From positions 1 to 5,486 of the forward strand of contig DATDUP010000033.1 in NCBI GenBank assembly GCA_035290345.1: a DNA stretch of 5,486 bases. The letters run 5' to 3'. The notes under the pieces were generated by a model. That model had not been told where the DNA came from. It did not search any database and worked only from the letters and a program-made list of their open reading frames with translations. This DNA comes from DATDUP01 sp035290345. GTDB taxonomy: Bacteria; Patescibacteriota; Patescibacteriia; Magasanikbacterales; UBA922. Shown piece by piece: positions 1-4,169 of the stretch (positions are counted from its first letter, which is position 1; each line of letters opens with the position of its first letter). The translations under genes and the position numbers were made by a program.

Positions 1-1
1 A

Positions 2-175
2 TATCCCGGTCTGCCGCCTGGTCCGATTTGTAATCCCAGTTTAGACGCGATCAAAGCAGTCCTTGAACCGACAAAAAATAGTTATGTTTATTTTATGGCC
101 GGGGATGATGGAGTGATGAGATATGCGAAGACTCTTGAAGAGCATAATTTGAATGTGGCGAAGTATTTGAAATGA
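2..175 (+). CDS. mltG: Endolytic murein transglycosylase MltG, C-terminal end (5' end outside window)
   Basis: Only the last 57 codons are present. The peptide opens with YPGLPPGPICNPSLDAIKA and ends with TLEEHNLNVAKYLK. This is the conserved C-terminal signature of the MltG/YceG family (a GLPPGPICNPG-like motif, a YFVA-like strand here read as YFMAG, then a TLxEHN motif). In family members this inner-membrane enzyme cleaves nascent peptidoglycan strands and so sets glycan chain length. The catalytic Glu and the transmembrane anchor lie upstream and cannot be judged. The stop TGA (173-175) overlaps an ATG at 172, but the next gene more likely starts at 223. Repeat array 177-219 begins one base after this stop. 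Identification is firm for so short a fragment because the motif is so characteristic. Confidence 0.9.
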   Translation, partial: YPGLPPGPICNPSLDAIKAVLEPTKNSYVYFMAGDDGVMRYAKTLEEHNLNVAKYLK

Positions 176-176
176 G

Positions 177-219
177 GGCTTACAAGGCTTACAATGCCGA
201 CAAGGCTCACAAGGCTTTT
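177..219 (+). repeat. Left array of 9-bp repeats, unit GGCTTACAA
   Basis: Four consecutive 9-bp units are readable: GGCTTACAA (177-185), GGCTTACAA (186-194), TGCCGACAA (195-203) and GGCTCACAA (204-212), followed by a partial GGCTTTT (213-219). The array begins one base after the mltG stop and ends four bases before the preferred start of the four-helix-bundle gene. It is the inverted counterpart of the array at 572-611. If translation began at ATG 172 it would encode a degenerate three-residue repeat (KAY/NAD/KAH/KAF), which does not resemble the family N-terminus. Confidence 0.9.
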
Positions 220-222
220 GAT

Positions 223-573
223 ATGCAAGATTATCACAATTTGTTAGCATGGAAAAAGGCATTAGAATTTGTAAAATTAGTTTATAGATTGACAAAATTG
301 TTTCCGGCTGATGAATTATATGGTTTAGTCAGTCAGTTACGTCGAGCGTCGGTGTCTGTGTTGGCAAATCTTGTTGAAGGACGTGGTAAACCAACTGATA
401 AAGATTTCGTTCGTTTCTTGTATATCACAACCGGTTCTTTAAATGAGTGTCAGTGCTATTTTGAATTAGCTTTAGAATTGGGTTATATAGACAAAAAACA
501 GTTTGATTTCATATATAATAAAAGTAAAGAAGTGGGATATTTAGTATTTCAATTAATTAAATCAATTAAATAG
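223..573 (+). CDS. Four-helix-bundle protein, 23S rRNA IVS / bAvd-like family
   Basis: A 116-residue protein from ATG 223, beginning MQDYHNLLAWKKALEFVKLV. It matches the four-helix-bundle family TIGR02436 (intervening-sequence proteins of 23S rRNA, related in fold to the Avd protein of diversity-generating retroelements). Family hallmarks are visible: an N-terminal W-K helix, QLRRASVSVLANLVEGRGK (family QLRRAxxSIPxNIAEG), then FVRFLYITTGSLNE (family FLxIAxGSLxE) and a final ELALELGYID helix. Length is normal for the family. ATG 223 is preferred over ATG 172 because the 17 residues before it come only from the repeat array; ATG 172 overlaps the mltG stop and remains possible. No Shine-Dalgarno site precedes either. 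No reverse transcriptase or variable repeat is in view, so a DGR role is unsupported. The biochemical function of the family is unclear; RNA or nucleic-acid binding is suspected. Confidence 0.85.
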   Translation: MQDYHNLLAWKKALEFVKLVYRLTKLFPADELYGLVSQLRRASVSVLANLVEGRGKPTDKDFVRFLYITTGSLNECQCYFELALELGYIDKKQFDFIYNKSKEVGYLVFQLIKSIK

Positions 574-611
574 CCTTGTAAGCATTGTAAGCCTTGCAGG
601 CCTTGTAAGCC
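572..611 (+). repeat. Right array of 9-bp repeats, unit TTGTAAGCC, inverted to the left array
   Basis: After a partial AGCC (572-575) come TTGTAAGCA (576-584), TTGTAAGCC (585-593), TTGCAGGCC (594-602) and TTGTAAGCC (603-611). TTGTAAGCC is the exact reverse complement of GGCTTACAA in the left array. The array starts inside the TAG stop of the four-helix-bundle gene and ends three bases before the queA ATG. It therefore occupies the whole intergenic gap and leaves no room for a ribosome binding site. Confidence 0.9.
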
Positions 612-614
612 TTT

Positions 615-1793
615 ATGCAAACATCTGATTTCGACTACAATCTACCTTCCGAACTAATTGCTCAATTTCCTACAAACCCGCGCGATTCTTCGCGTCTGAT
701 GGTGGTTGATAGAGCAAAGAATATGACGAAGCACTGTCATTTTTATGATATTGTTGATTATCTCAAACCTGGCGACTTAATTGTCTGGAACAATTCAAAG
801 GTTTTCAAAGCGCGGTTGTTTGGAAAACTGACTGACTTAAATGACGATGAATTATTTGAGCACAAAAAACTCGTTGAGATTTTTCTTGTGCGTCCAATGG
901 AGAACGAAGGGGTGTGGAAAGTTTTGGCCAAGCCGGGTCGGCATTTGCGAGAGGGGATGCGTGTCCACTTTGCTCCAGACTTTTATTGTGATGCCATGCT
1001 CAAAGAATCAGATGGCACGATTTTGGTGCAGTTTCCCCATTCGGCAAGCTCAGGGCAGGCTTCTGACGCGGAGACAGTTCGTCAGAAGGCCAATAAATAT
1101 GGCCATATCCCTGTTCCGCCGTATGTAAAAGACGAACCACACGAGTTAGAAAGTTATCAAACGGTCTATGCCAAGCATGAGGGATCAGTGGCGGCGCCGA
1201 CTGCTGGTTTTCATTTTACTCCGGAATTAATTGAGAAATTAAAGAAAAAGGGCGTTGAATTTGCCGAAGTTACTTTGCATGTTGGCCTTGGAACTTTTTT
1301 GCCAGTCAAATCAGAGCGTGTAGAAGACCACACTATGCATAGTGAGTGGGTGGAGTTAAGCGAGGAAAATGCGGAGAAAATAAATTTGGCAAAGAAAGAA
1401 GGACGGAGAGTGATTGCAGTTGGCACCACCACTGTCCGCACGCTTGAAGGCGTAGCTCAATTTCTCCCCCTATCAGGGGGAGTTTCAGAGGGGGTCTTTA
1501 GTAAATCTAGCGCCTGTATTGCAAACAGACCCCTCCGCCCTTTGGGCACCTCCCCTGGTAGGGGAGGAATTGTTCGGTCCTACACCGGCGATATCAACAT
1601 CTTCATCAAACCCGGCTTTGAATTTAGAGTCGTGGATGCTATGATCACCAATTTTCACTTGCCAAAGTCAACGCTTTTGATGTTAGTTTCAGCATTTGCA
1701 GGTGATATGACGTTTATGTTACAATGTTATCAAGACGCAGTTGACCAAAAGTATAGATTTTATTCTTTTGGCGATGCGATGTTTATTCATTAA
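615..1793 (+). CDS. queA: S-adenosylmethionine:tRNA ribosyltransferase-isomerase QueA
   Basis: QueA transfers and isomerises the ribosyl group of AdoMet onto 7-aminomethyl-7-deazaguanine at position 34 of GUN-anticodon tRNAs, giving epoxyqueuosine. Family motifs run the full length: FDYNLPSELIAQFP and RDSSRLMVVDR at the N-terminus, GDLIVWNNSKVFKARLFG, YGHIPVPPYV, YQTVYAKHEGSVAAPTAGFHF, VTLHVGLGTFLPV, HSEWVEL, VGTTTVRTLEG, IKPGFEF, DAMITNFHLPKSTLLMLVSAFAG and the terminal YRFYSFGDAMFI. The protein is 392 aa, against about 340-360 usually. Most of the excess is a Gly/Ser/Pro-rich stretch at about residues 283-320, encoded by a palindromic insert; a second short excess is SASSGQASDA near residue 143. 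The reading frame survives both. ATG 615 abuts a repeat array and has no visible Shine-Dalgarno. Transporter and tgt genes for the same pathway lie downstream. Confidence 0.96.
   Translation: MQTSDFDYNLPSELIAQFPTNPRDSSRLMVVDRAKNMTKHCHFYDIVDYLKPGDLIVWNNSKVFKARLFGKLTDLNDDELFEHKKLVEIFLVRPMENEGVWKVLAKPGRHLREGMRVHFAPDFYCDAMLKESDGTILVQFPHSASSGQASDAETVRQKANKYGHIPVPPYVKDEPHELESYQTVYAKHEGSVAAPTAGFHFTPELIEKLKKKGVEFAEVTLHVGLGTFLPVKSERVEDHTMHSEWVELSEENAEKINLAKKEGRRVIAVGTTTVRTLEGVAQFLPLSGGVSEGVFSKSSACIANRPLRPLGTSPGRGGIVRSYTGDINIFIKPGFEFRVVDAMITNFHLPKSTLLMLVSAFAGDMTFMLQCYQDAVDQKYRFYSFGDAMFIH
1038..1062 (+). repeat. Short dispersed repeat inside queA (copy 1)
   Basis: The 15 bases CATTCGGCAAGCTCA (1038-1052) recur exactly at 3111-3125, upstream of the exported-protein gene. 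In queA they continue as GGGCAGGCTT and encode the low-complexity HSASSGQAS, at a place where QueA relatives usually go directly from a strand to the helix preceding YGHxPxPPY. The CGGCAAGCTCAGGGCAGGC type of sequence resembles a repeat I have often seen scattered in environmental bacterial genomes. That recognition is from memory and not checked. Confidence 0.55.
1458..1572 (+). repeat. Nested palindromic element inserted in frame in queA
   Basis: The ends CAATT (1458-1462) and AATTG (1568-1572) are inverted. Inside them, CTCCCCCTATCAGGGGGAG (1464-1482) is mirrored by CTCCCCTGGTAGGGGAG (1550-1566), and GGGGTCT (1491-1497) by AGACCCC (1527-1533). The right arm holds a further small hairpin, GCCCTTTGGGC (1537-1547). 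The arms are imperfect but clearly related, so the RNA would fold into a long branched hairpin. The encoded peptide, Gly/Ser/Pro-rich with repeated RP and GG, is absent from normal QueA between VRTLEG and the DINIFIKPGFEF segment. This resembles miniature palindromic repeats of the REP/MITE type. Target duplication was not identified. Confidence 0.75.
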
Positions 1794-1802
1794 TTTTTAT
1801 TT

Positions 1803-2216
1803 ATGTCAAGAGAATTTCCAGGAGGGTTTACTAGATGTCATCCTTCGGCAGAGTCCGATATGATGCGTAAAAATAACAGTGAGAGAGTGGAAGGTGGGAA
1901 AGGCGATGTAAGAAAAATTATAAAGGTGGTAGAAAATGCAAGGAAAGAACTGCGGACGGTTGATGTCGCGTCTTTGACTGGTAGAAAAGATAGGGTGGAA
2001 AGAATACTTGGTAACACAGAAAAAGGCGCAGAATTGGATACAATACCGAATGCTTTGCCAATGGATGATGTGGCTGATGAAAGTCGATTTTTATCTAGGC
2101 CGCAAAAGCGCGGAGAATCAAAACAAGCGGGTGGCACAAGCACAACGCGCGGGATGGGTCCAATGAGAAAGAATCGACAGAATACAAATCGTCGTTTGGG
2201 GGAATTGGTGGGTTAG
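1803..2216 (+). CDS. Hypothetical small charged soluble protein
   Basis: A 137-residue ORF beginning 9 bases after the queA stop, probably co-transcribed with queA and ended by the terminator at 2233-2262. I do not recognise a family. There is no signal peptide or membrane segment. Residues about 36-75 (KIIKVVENARKELRTVDVA and onward) look helical and charged; the last 40 residues are basic and Gly/Arg/Asn-rich and probably disordered. The start is uncertain: ATG 1803 has no Shine-Dalgarno, and in-frame ATGs occur at 1860 and 1863. The best Shine-Dalgarno nearby, AGGAGGG at 1820-1826, serves an ATG at 1835 in another frame that stops at 1868-1870. Either the gene starts later or a frameshift lies near the A-run at 1869. 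The - strand ORF across 1838-2143 is a shadow. Confidence 0.6.
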   Translation: MSREFPGGFTRCHPSAESDMMRKNNSERVEGGKGDVRKIIKVVENARKELRTVDVASLTGRKDRVERILGNTEKGAELDTIPNALPMDDVADESRFLSRPQKRGESKQAGGTSTTRGMGPMRKNRQNTNRRLGELVG

Positions 2217-2232
2217 AAGATAAATTTAAAAC

Positions 2233-2262
2233 CGCCTCGATGATTACATCGGGGCGTTTTTT
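2233..2262 (+). terminator. Rho-independent terminator, probably bidirectional
   Basis: CGCCTCGATG (2233-2242), loop ATTA, CATCGGGGCG (2247-2256) form a 10-bp stem with one G-U pair, followed by TTTTTT (2257-2262). It closes the queA/hypothetical transcript. Read on the - strand the same stem is followed by TTTTAAATTTA, so it can also stop the convergent transporter transcript. Confidence 0.9.
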
Positions 2263-2263
2263 G

Positions 2264-2300
2264 ATCCGTTAAAATCAGTTAAATCCGTTAAATCAGTGTT
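2264..2300. repeat. Tandem 9-bp repeat ATC[C/A]GTTAA, abutting the transporter stop codon
   Basis: The units are ATCCGTTAA (2264-2272), ATCAGTTAA (2274-2282), ATCCGTTAA (2283-2291) and a divergent ATCAGTGTT (2292-2300), with one extra A at 2273. C and A alternate at the fourth base. The array lies in the 3' untranslated region of the - strand transporter and ends exactly at its TAG (2301-2303). Confidence 0.85.
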
Positions 2301-2972
2301 CTATTCACTCATTTTGGTTGGATTGAAGTTGGTGTCAGTGTCAAAATAATCCATCTCTTCTTTTTTCTTCAAATAAGCTACGATTCTGTAAGTTACTGGC
2401 AGTAAAATCACTTCCACTAAAATTTTGAAAATATAGTTTGACACCCAAATTATCCAGATCAAGTTCCACGGCAAGACGCCGGCAAAGGCAATGAGTAGAA
2501 AAACAGTAGTATCGGCGAATTGGCCAACAACAGTAGAGCCAAGCGCGCGGAGCCAAAGATACTTGCCTTGCGTTTTTACTTTTATTTTCGCCAAAACATA
2601 ACTATTCAAAAACTCGCCAACCAAATAAGCGCACAAACTTCCCAGTACAATGCGTGGTACCACACCAAGGATTGATTCAAAAGCGGCTTGATTGCCCCAG
2701 TCCATGGCTGGCGGAAGTTTCTGCACGACCCAGAAAGTTACAACCATCAGCAAGTTCATTGCAAATCCAATCCAGATTACTCGTCTCGCCCGCGCATAGC
2801 CATAAACCTCTGTTAAAATATCGCCAAAAATATACGCCAAGGGAAATAAAATTGTCCCACCATCAAAACTAAACCAGCCAAGCGACAATATTTTCGTGCT
2901 GGTGATGTTGGAGAGAATTAGTACCACGGCGAATGCGGTGGTGATGAGGTCGAGATATTTGAAGTGTTTCAT
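2301..2972 (-). CDS. yhhQ: Queuosine precursor transporter (YhhQ / COG1738, VUT family)
   Basis: A 223-residue integral membrane protein with about six hydrophobic segments (roughly residues 7-28, 36-56, 65-86, 105-128, 146-168 and 170-200). Conserved family features are visible: ILSNITSTKIL in the first segment, FPLAYIFGDILTEVYGYARAR with the acidic D-I-L-T-E-V-Y motif, an IWIGFAMN segment, and STVVGQFADTTVFLLIAFAG near the C-terminus. Characterised family members import queuosine precursors (preQ0, preQ1 or queuine, depending on the organism). The substrate here cannot be told from sequence, but queA and tgt close by support a salvage role. The C-terminal tail is short, acidic and Asn/Asp-rich. 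The start ATG (2972-2970) has no Shine-Dalgarno; its 5' leader consists of octamer repeats, and a near-consensus - strand promoter lies at 3017-3045. Confidence 0.92.
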   Translation of the reverse strand: MKHFKYLDLITTAFAVVLILSNITSTKILSLGWFSFDGGTILFPLAYIFGDILTEVYGYARARRVIWIGFAMNLLMVVTFWVVQKLPPAMDWGNQAAFESILGVVPRIVLGSLCAYLVGEFLNSYVLAKIKVKTQGKYLWLRALGSTVVGQFADTTVFLLIAFAGVLPWNLIWIIWVSNYIFKILVEVILLPVTYRIVAYLKKKEEMDYFDTDTNFNPTKMSE

Positions 2973-3012
2973 ATTGTTAAACTGTTAAATTGTTAAACTG
3001 TTAAATTGTTAC
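2973..3012. repeat. Tandem 8-bp repeat A[T/C]TGTTAA forming the transporter 5' leader
   Basis: There are five perfectly phased octamers: ATTGTTAA (2973-2980), ACTGTTAA (2981-2988), ATTGTTAA (2989-2996), ACTGTTAA (2997-3004) and ATTGTTAC (3005-3012). T and C alternate at position 2, so the higher-order period is 16. The array runs from the base next to the transporter start codon up to its -10 element. It therefore makes up essentially the whole 5' untranslated RNA, read as TTAACAAT/TTAACAGT. Confidence 0.9.
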
Positions 3013-3016
3013 GTGG

Positions 3017-3045
3017 ATTATAGCATCCGTGTGAATCTGTGTCAA
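3017..3045 (-). promoter_or_regulatory. Sigma70-type promoter of the transporter gene
   Basis: On the - strand: TTGACA (3045-3040), a 17-base spacer, TATAAT (3022-3017), with TGC immediately before the -10 (extended -10). The predicted start of transcription is near 3010, leaving a leader of about 38 bases. Confidence 0.85.
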
Positions 3046-3055
3046 AGATCCGTGG
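3025..3055. repeat. Degenerate ATCCGTG-type repeat in the divergent promoter region
   Basis: ATCCGTGTG (3025-3033), AATCTGTGTC (3034-3043) and GATCCGTGG (3047-3055) are imperfect copies of one motif. They sit inside the spacer and -35 of the transporter promoter and just upstream of the opposing promoter. Short AATCCGTG arrays of this kind are common in environmental genomes, as far as I recall. Confidence 0.5.
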
Positions 3056-3087
3056 TTATTGACAAAAGTCAATAAATGTGGTATAAT
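3056..3087 (+). promoter_or_regulatory. Strong promoter of the exported-protein gene with an operator-like inverted repeat
   Basis: TTGACA (3059-3064), a 17-base spacer and TATAAT (3082-3087), with TGG before the -10 (extended -10). An 8-bp perfect inverted repeat, TTATTGAC-AAAA-GTCAATAA (3056-3075), covers the -35 and could be a repressor site. Transcription is predicted to start near 3094, giving a leader of about 150 bases. This promoter is back-to-back with the transporter promoter; the two -35 boxes are 13 bases apart. Confidence 0.85.
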
Positions 3088-3110
3088 AAATAGTCAGTTT
3101 TTGTTCCTTT

Positions 3111-3125
3111 CATTCGGCAAGCTCA
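3111..3125 (+). repeat. Short dispersed repeat (copy 2)
   Basis: CATTCGGCAAGCTCA is identical to 1038-1052 inside queA. Here it lies in the transcribed leader of the exported-protein gene, just before the long hairpin at 3139-3194. Confidence 0.6.
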
Positions 3126-3138
3126 TGACAAGCAAAAT

Positions 3139-3194
3139 TTGGCCTATGCCTATTTGTGCGTTATCACTTAGCGCTTAAATAGGCTAAAGGCCAA
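3139..3194 (+). promoter_or_regulatory. Long leader hairpin upstream of the exported-protein gene
   Basis: TTGGCCTATGCCTATTT (3139-3155) is the inverted counterpart of AAATAGGCTAAAGGCCAA (3177-3194), with a small internal mismatch. The stem continues inward as GCGTTA (3158-3163) against TAGCGC (3169-3174), including one G-U pair, around the loop TCACT. The whole forms one nearly continuous hairpin of about 56 bases within the 5' untranslated RNA. No T-run follows, so it is not a terminator. It could be a stability element, a protein-binding site or part of a riboswitch; no known riboswitch class was recognised. Confidence 0.7.
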
Positions 3195-3209
3195 GTAGAA
3201 CCAACAAAG

Positions 3210-3244
3210 TCCCCACCGGAGGCGGATGGGGCAAGAAAGGTTCA
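3210..3244 (+). promoter_or_regulatory. Shared hairpin leader immediately before the start codon (copy 1)
   Basis: The 22 bases at 3210-3231 are identical to the reverse complement of 4387-4408. The 13 bases between them and the ATG (CAAGAAAGGTTCA here, TAAGCAAGGTTAA in the other copy) match at 10 of 13. The 22-mer folds as CCCCA/TGGGG, then CC/GG, around a GGAGGC loop, so a Shine-Dalgarno-like GGAGG is shown in a hairpin loop about 25 bases before the start. A weak AAGG lies just before the ATG. Preservation next to two unrelated genes suggests a translation-initiation or RNA-stability element. Confidence 0.75.
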
Positions 3245-3850
3245 ATGTACAAGTGGAATTTTGTCGTCCTCATTCTCATCGTCGTACTGTTCTCCTCCGG
3301 TGCATCCATTGCCAAGGAAAACGACGACCACAGCAAGTACCAGATCGGAAGTGAGGTGGGAATGTCTTGGGGGGCTCAGGCCCCCATCTATGGCTCCGAC
3401 CTCTACGCACAACCGCTATTCGGAGGAAAGATCTATCTGGACCGAGAAGTCTTTCCTTGGATGACGGTGGGCCTGGGGGGCTCATTCTACCTGAACTACA
3501 GCACAGAGCAGAAGACAGATTGGTGGGGCAGTTACGAAAAAGGAGAGGTCGTGGAAACAGTCGACCGCCTATGGACCATCTACGTCCACGTACTCCTCCA
3601 TACACCGGATGACAAGGGAAATGGTTTGAGTTTCGAAGTGCACAATGGGATGGTTGGAGCCTATTTCGGCAACAACTATCTGCCTGCTCCACCTGAAGTC
3701 GGAGTAACTGAGGTTCTTGTCGGTGTCTACGGCAGGTTTTTCCTGCCGGTCGCTCTCTCGATCGGAACACTAGTAAACCAGGAAGACGGTGAGATGTACT
3801 TCATCGTCAATACCGGCCTCAACATGACGATGGAGGTAGAGGTCAACTAG
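3245..3850 (+). CDS. Exported protein of unknown function, beta-strand-rich
   Basis: A 201-residue protein with a clear Sec signal peptide: K3, a hydrophobic core at about residues 6-16, and a predicted signal peptidase I site after SIA (23). The mature part lacks cysteine and is rich in Gly, Tyr, Trp, Val and Thr in alternating patterns, for example MTVGLGGSFYLNY and FIVNTGLNMTMEVEV. This recalls small beta-barrel or beta-sandwich secreted proteins, but no named family is recognised. An outer-membrane barrel would be odd if the host is a CPR bacterium. Its sampled GC of about 47-57% is above the downstream hypothetical gene (about 37% in one line) and the four-helix-bundle gene, with many C-ending codons. 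This suggests separate ancestry. The start is fixed by the signal peptide and the shared leader. A strong promoter precedes it and two terminators follow. ORFs on the opposite strand (3276-3770) are shadows. Confidence 0.8.
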   Translation: MYKWNFVVLILIVVLFSSGASIAKENDDHSKYQIGSEVGMSWGAQAPIYGSDLYAQPLFGGKIYLDREVFPWMTVGLGGSFYLNYSTEQKTDWWGSYEKGEVVETVDRLWTIYVHVLLHTPDDKGNGLSFEVHNGMVGAYFGNNYLPAPPEVGVTEVLVGVYGRFFLPVALSIGTLVNQEDGEMYFIVNTGLNMTMEVEVN

Positions 3851-3861
3851 TGTGAGAAAGG

Positions 3862-3939
3862 CCCGCAAGGCAAGCTGCCACAATGGCAGACGCGGGAAGA
3901 ACGAATGATCTTTAAACTGGGATGAACTTGCCTCATCCC
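3862..3939 (+). other. Two stem-loops in the 3' untranslated region of the exported-protein gene
   Basis: The first: CCCGC (3862-3866) with GCGGG (3892-3896) encloses a perfect CTGCCA-CAA-TGGCAG hairpin (3875-3889). The second: GGGATGA (3919-3925) with TCATCCC (3933-3939), a perfect 7-bp stem. Neither is followed by a T-run. They lie between the stop codon and the terminator at 3948 and may protect the transcript or be remnants of palindromic repeats. Confidence 0.6.
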
Positions 3940-3947
3940 CCCAACCC

Positions 3948-3981
3948 AAAAAACCCGACACAAGTCGGATTTTTTGTTTTT
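3948..3981 (+). terminator. Rho-independent terminator of the exported-protein gene
   Basis: CCGAC (3955-3959), loop ACAA, GTCGG (3964-3968), flanked by A-run 3948-3953 and T-run 3970-3975 that can extend the stem, then GTTTTT. The A/T symmetry makes it usable from the - strand too. Confidence 0.8.
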
Positions 3982-4002
3982 CAAAATCACTCAATCAAAA
4001 CA

Positions 4003-4039
4003 AAAACACCCCGACTTTCGTCAGGGTGTTTTATTTTTA
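4003..4039. terminator. Second terminator, bidirectional
   Basis: AACACCC (4005-4011) with GGGTGTT (4024-4030), continuing as GAC/GTC across one mismatch, loop TTTC. The + strand continues TTATTTTT. On the - strand the stem is followed by TTTGTTTTG, so it can end the transcript of the convergent 67-aa gene as well as back up the terminator at 3948. Confidence 0.8.
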
Positions 4040-4046
4040 TCAAGAC

Positions 4047-4085
4047 CCAATCTTAATTAATAATTATCTTACTAACTAAGATTGG
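4047..4085. repeat. Inverted repeat with AT-rich loop
   Basis: CCAATCTTA (4047-4055) and TAAGATTGG (4077-4085) pair perfectly over 9 bp around a 21-base A/T-rich loop. It lies in the noncoding stretch 4040-4169 between the two convergent genes. No other feature was recognised there apart from G-rich and purine-rich runs at 4113-4170. Confidence 0.6.
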
Positions 4086-4169
4086 CTGGGGTCTCGACTT
4101 CGGCCTCCAACCTTGGGGGTGGGAAGACCGAGGAAAAAAGAGACGGAAATGTAGAGAGGGGGTGGTCTG

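Larger units (their letters stand above)
177..611 (+). mobile_element. Candidate mobile unit: four-helix-bundle gene enclosed by inverted 9-bp arrays
   Basis: The two outer repeat arrays are inverted relative to each other. Read as a stem, 29 of the 36 bases in the four outer units pair (my hand alignment), and GGCT of the next unit also pairs. The enclosed gene belongs to the family encoded by intervening sequences in 23S rRNA, which are likewise an ORF between complementary arms. The unit fills the gap between the mltG stop (175) and the queA start (615) almost exactly. The enclosed gene is AT-richer than queA: three sampled 60-base lines gave about 25-38% GC, against 45-50% for two lines in queA. 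No transposase is present and no target duplication was recognised, so mobility is an inference. Confidence 0.4.

Noticed and set aside
172..222. ATG 172 as start of the four-helix-bundle protein, overlapping the mltG stop
   Set aside because: The added 17 residues are encoded only by the 9-bp repeat array, and the family normally begins at the equivalent of MQDYHNL, so ATG 223 is preferred.
41..295. Cys-rich ORF on the - strand
   Set aside because: Its CxPC pattern is only the reverse reading of the left repeat array, and it overlaps mltG and the four-helix-bundle gene.
177..611. CRISPR array or a diversity-generating retroelement
   Set aside because: Repeats are 9 bp with no unique spacers, and there is no cas gene. 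There is no reverse transcriptase, template repeat or variable repeat; the bAvd-like label rests on fold similarity only.
3276..3770. Long - strand ORF of 164 codons
   Set aside because: It lies wholly opposite the exported-protein gene, which has a signal peptide, promoter, leader and terminator. The reverse frame reads as Arg/Pro-rich low-complexity sequence typical of a GC-rich shadow.
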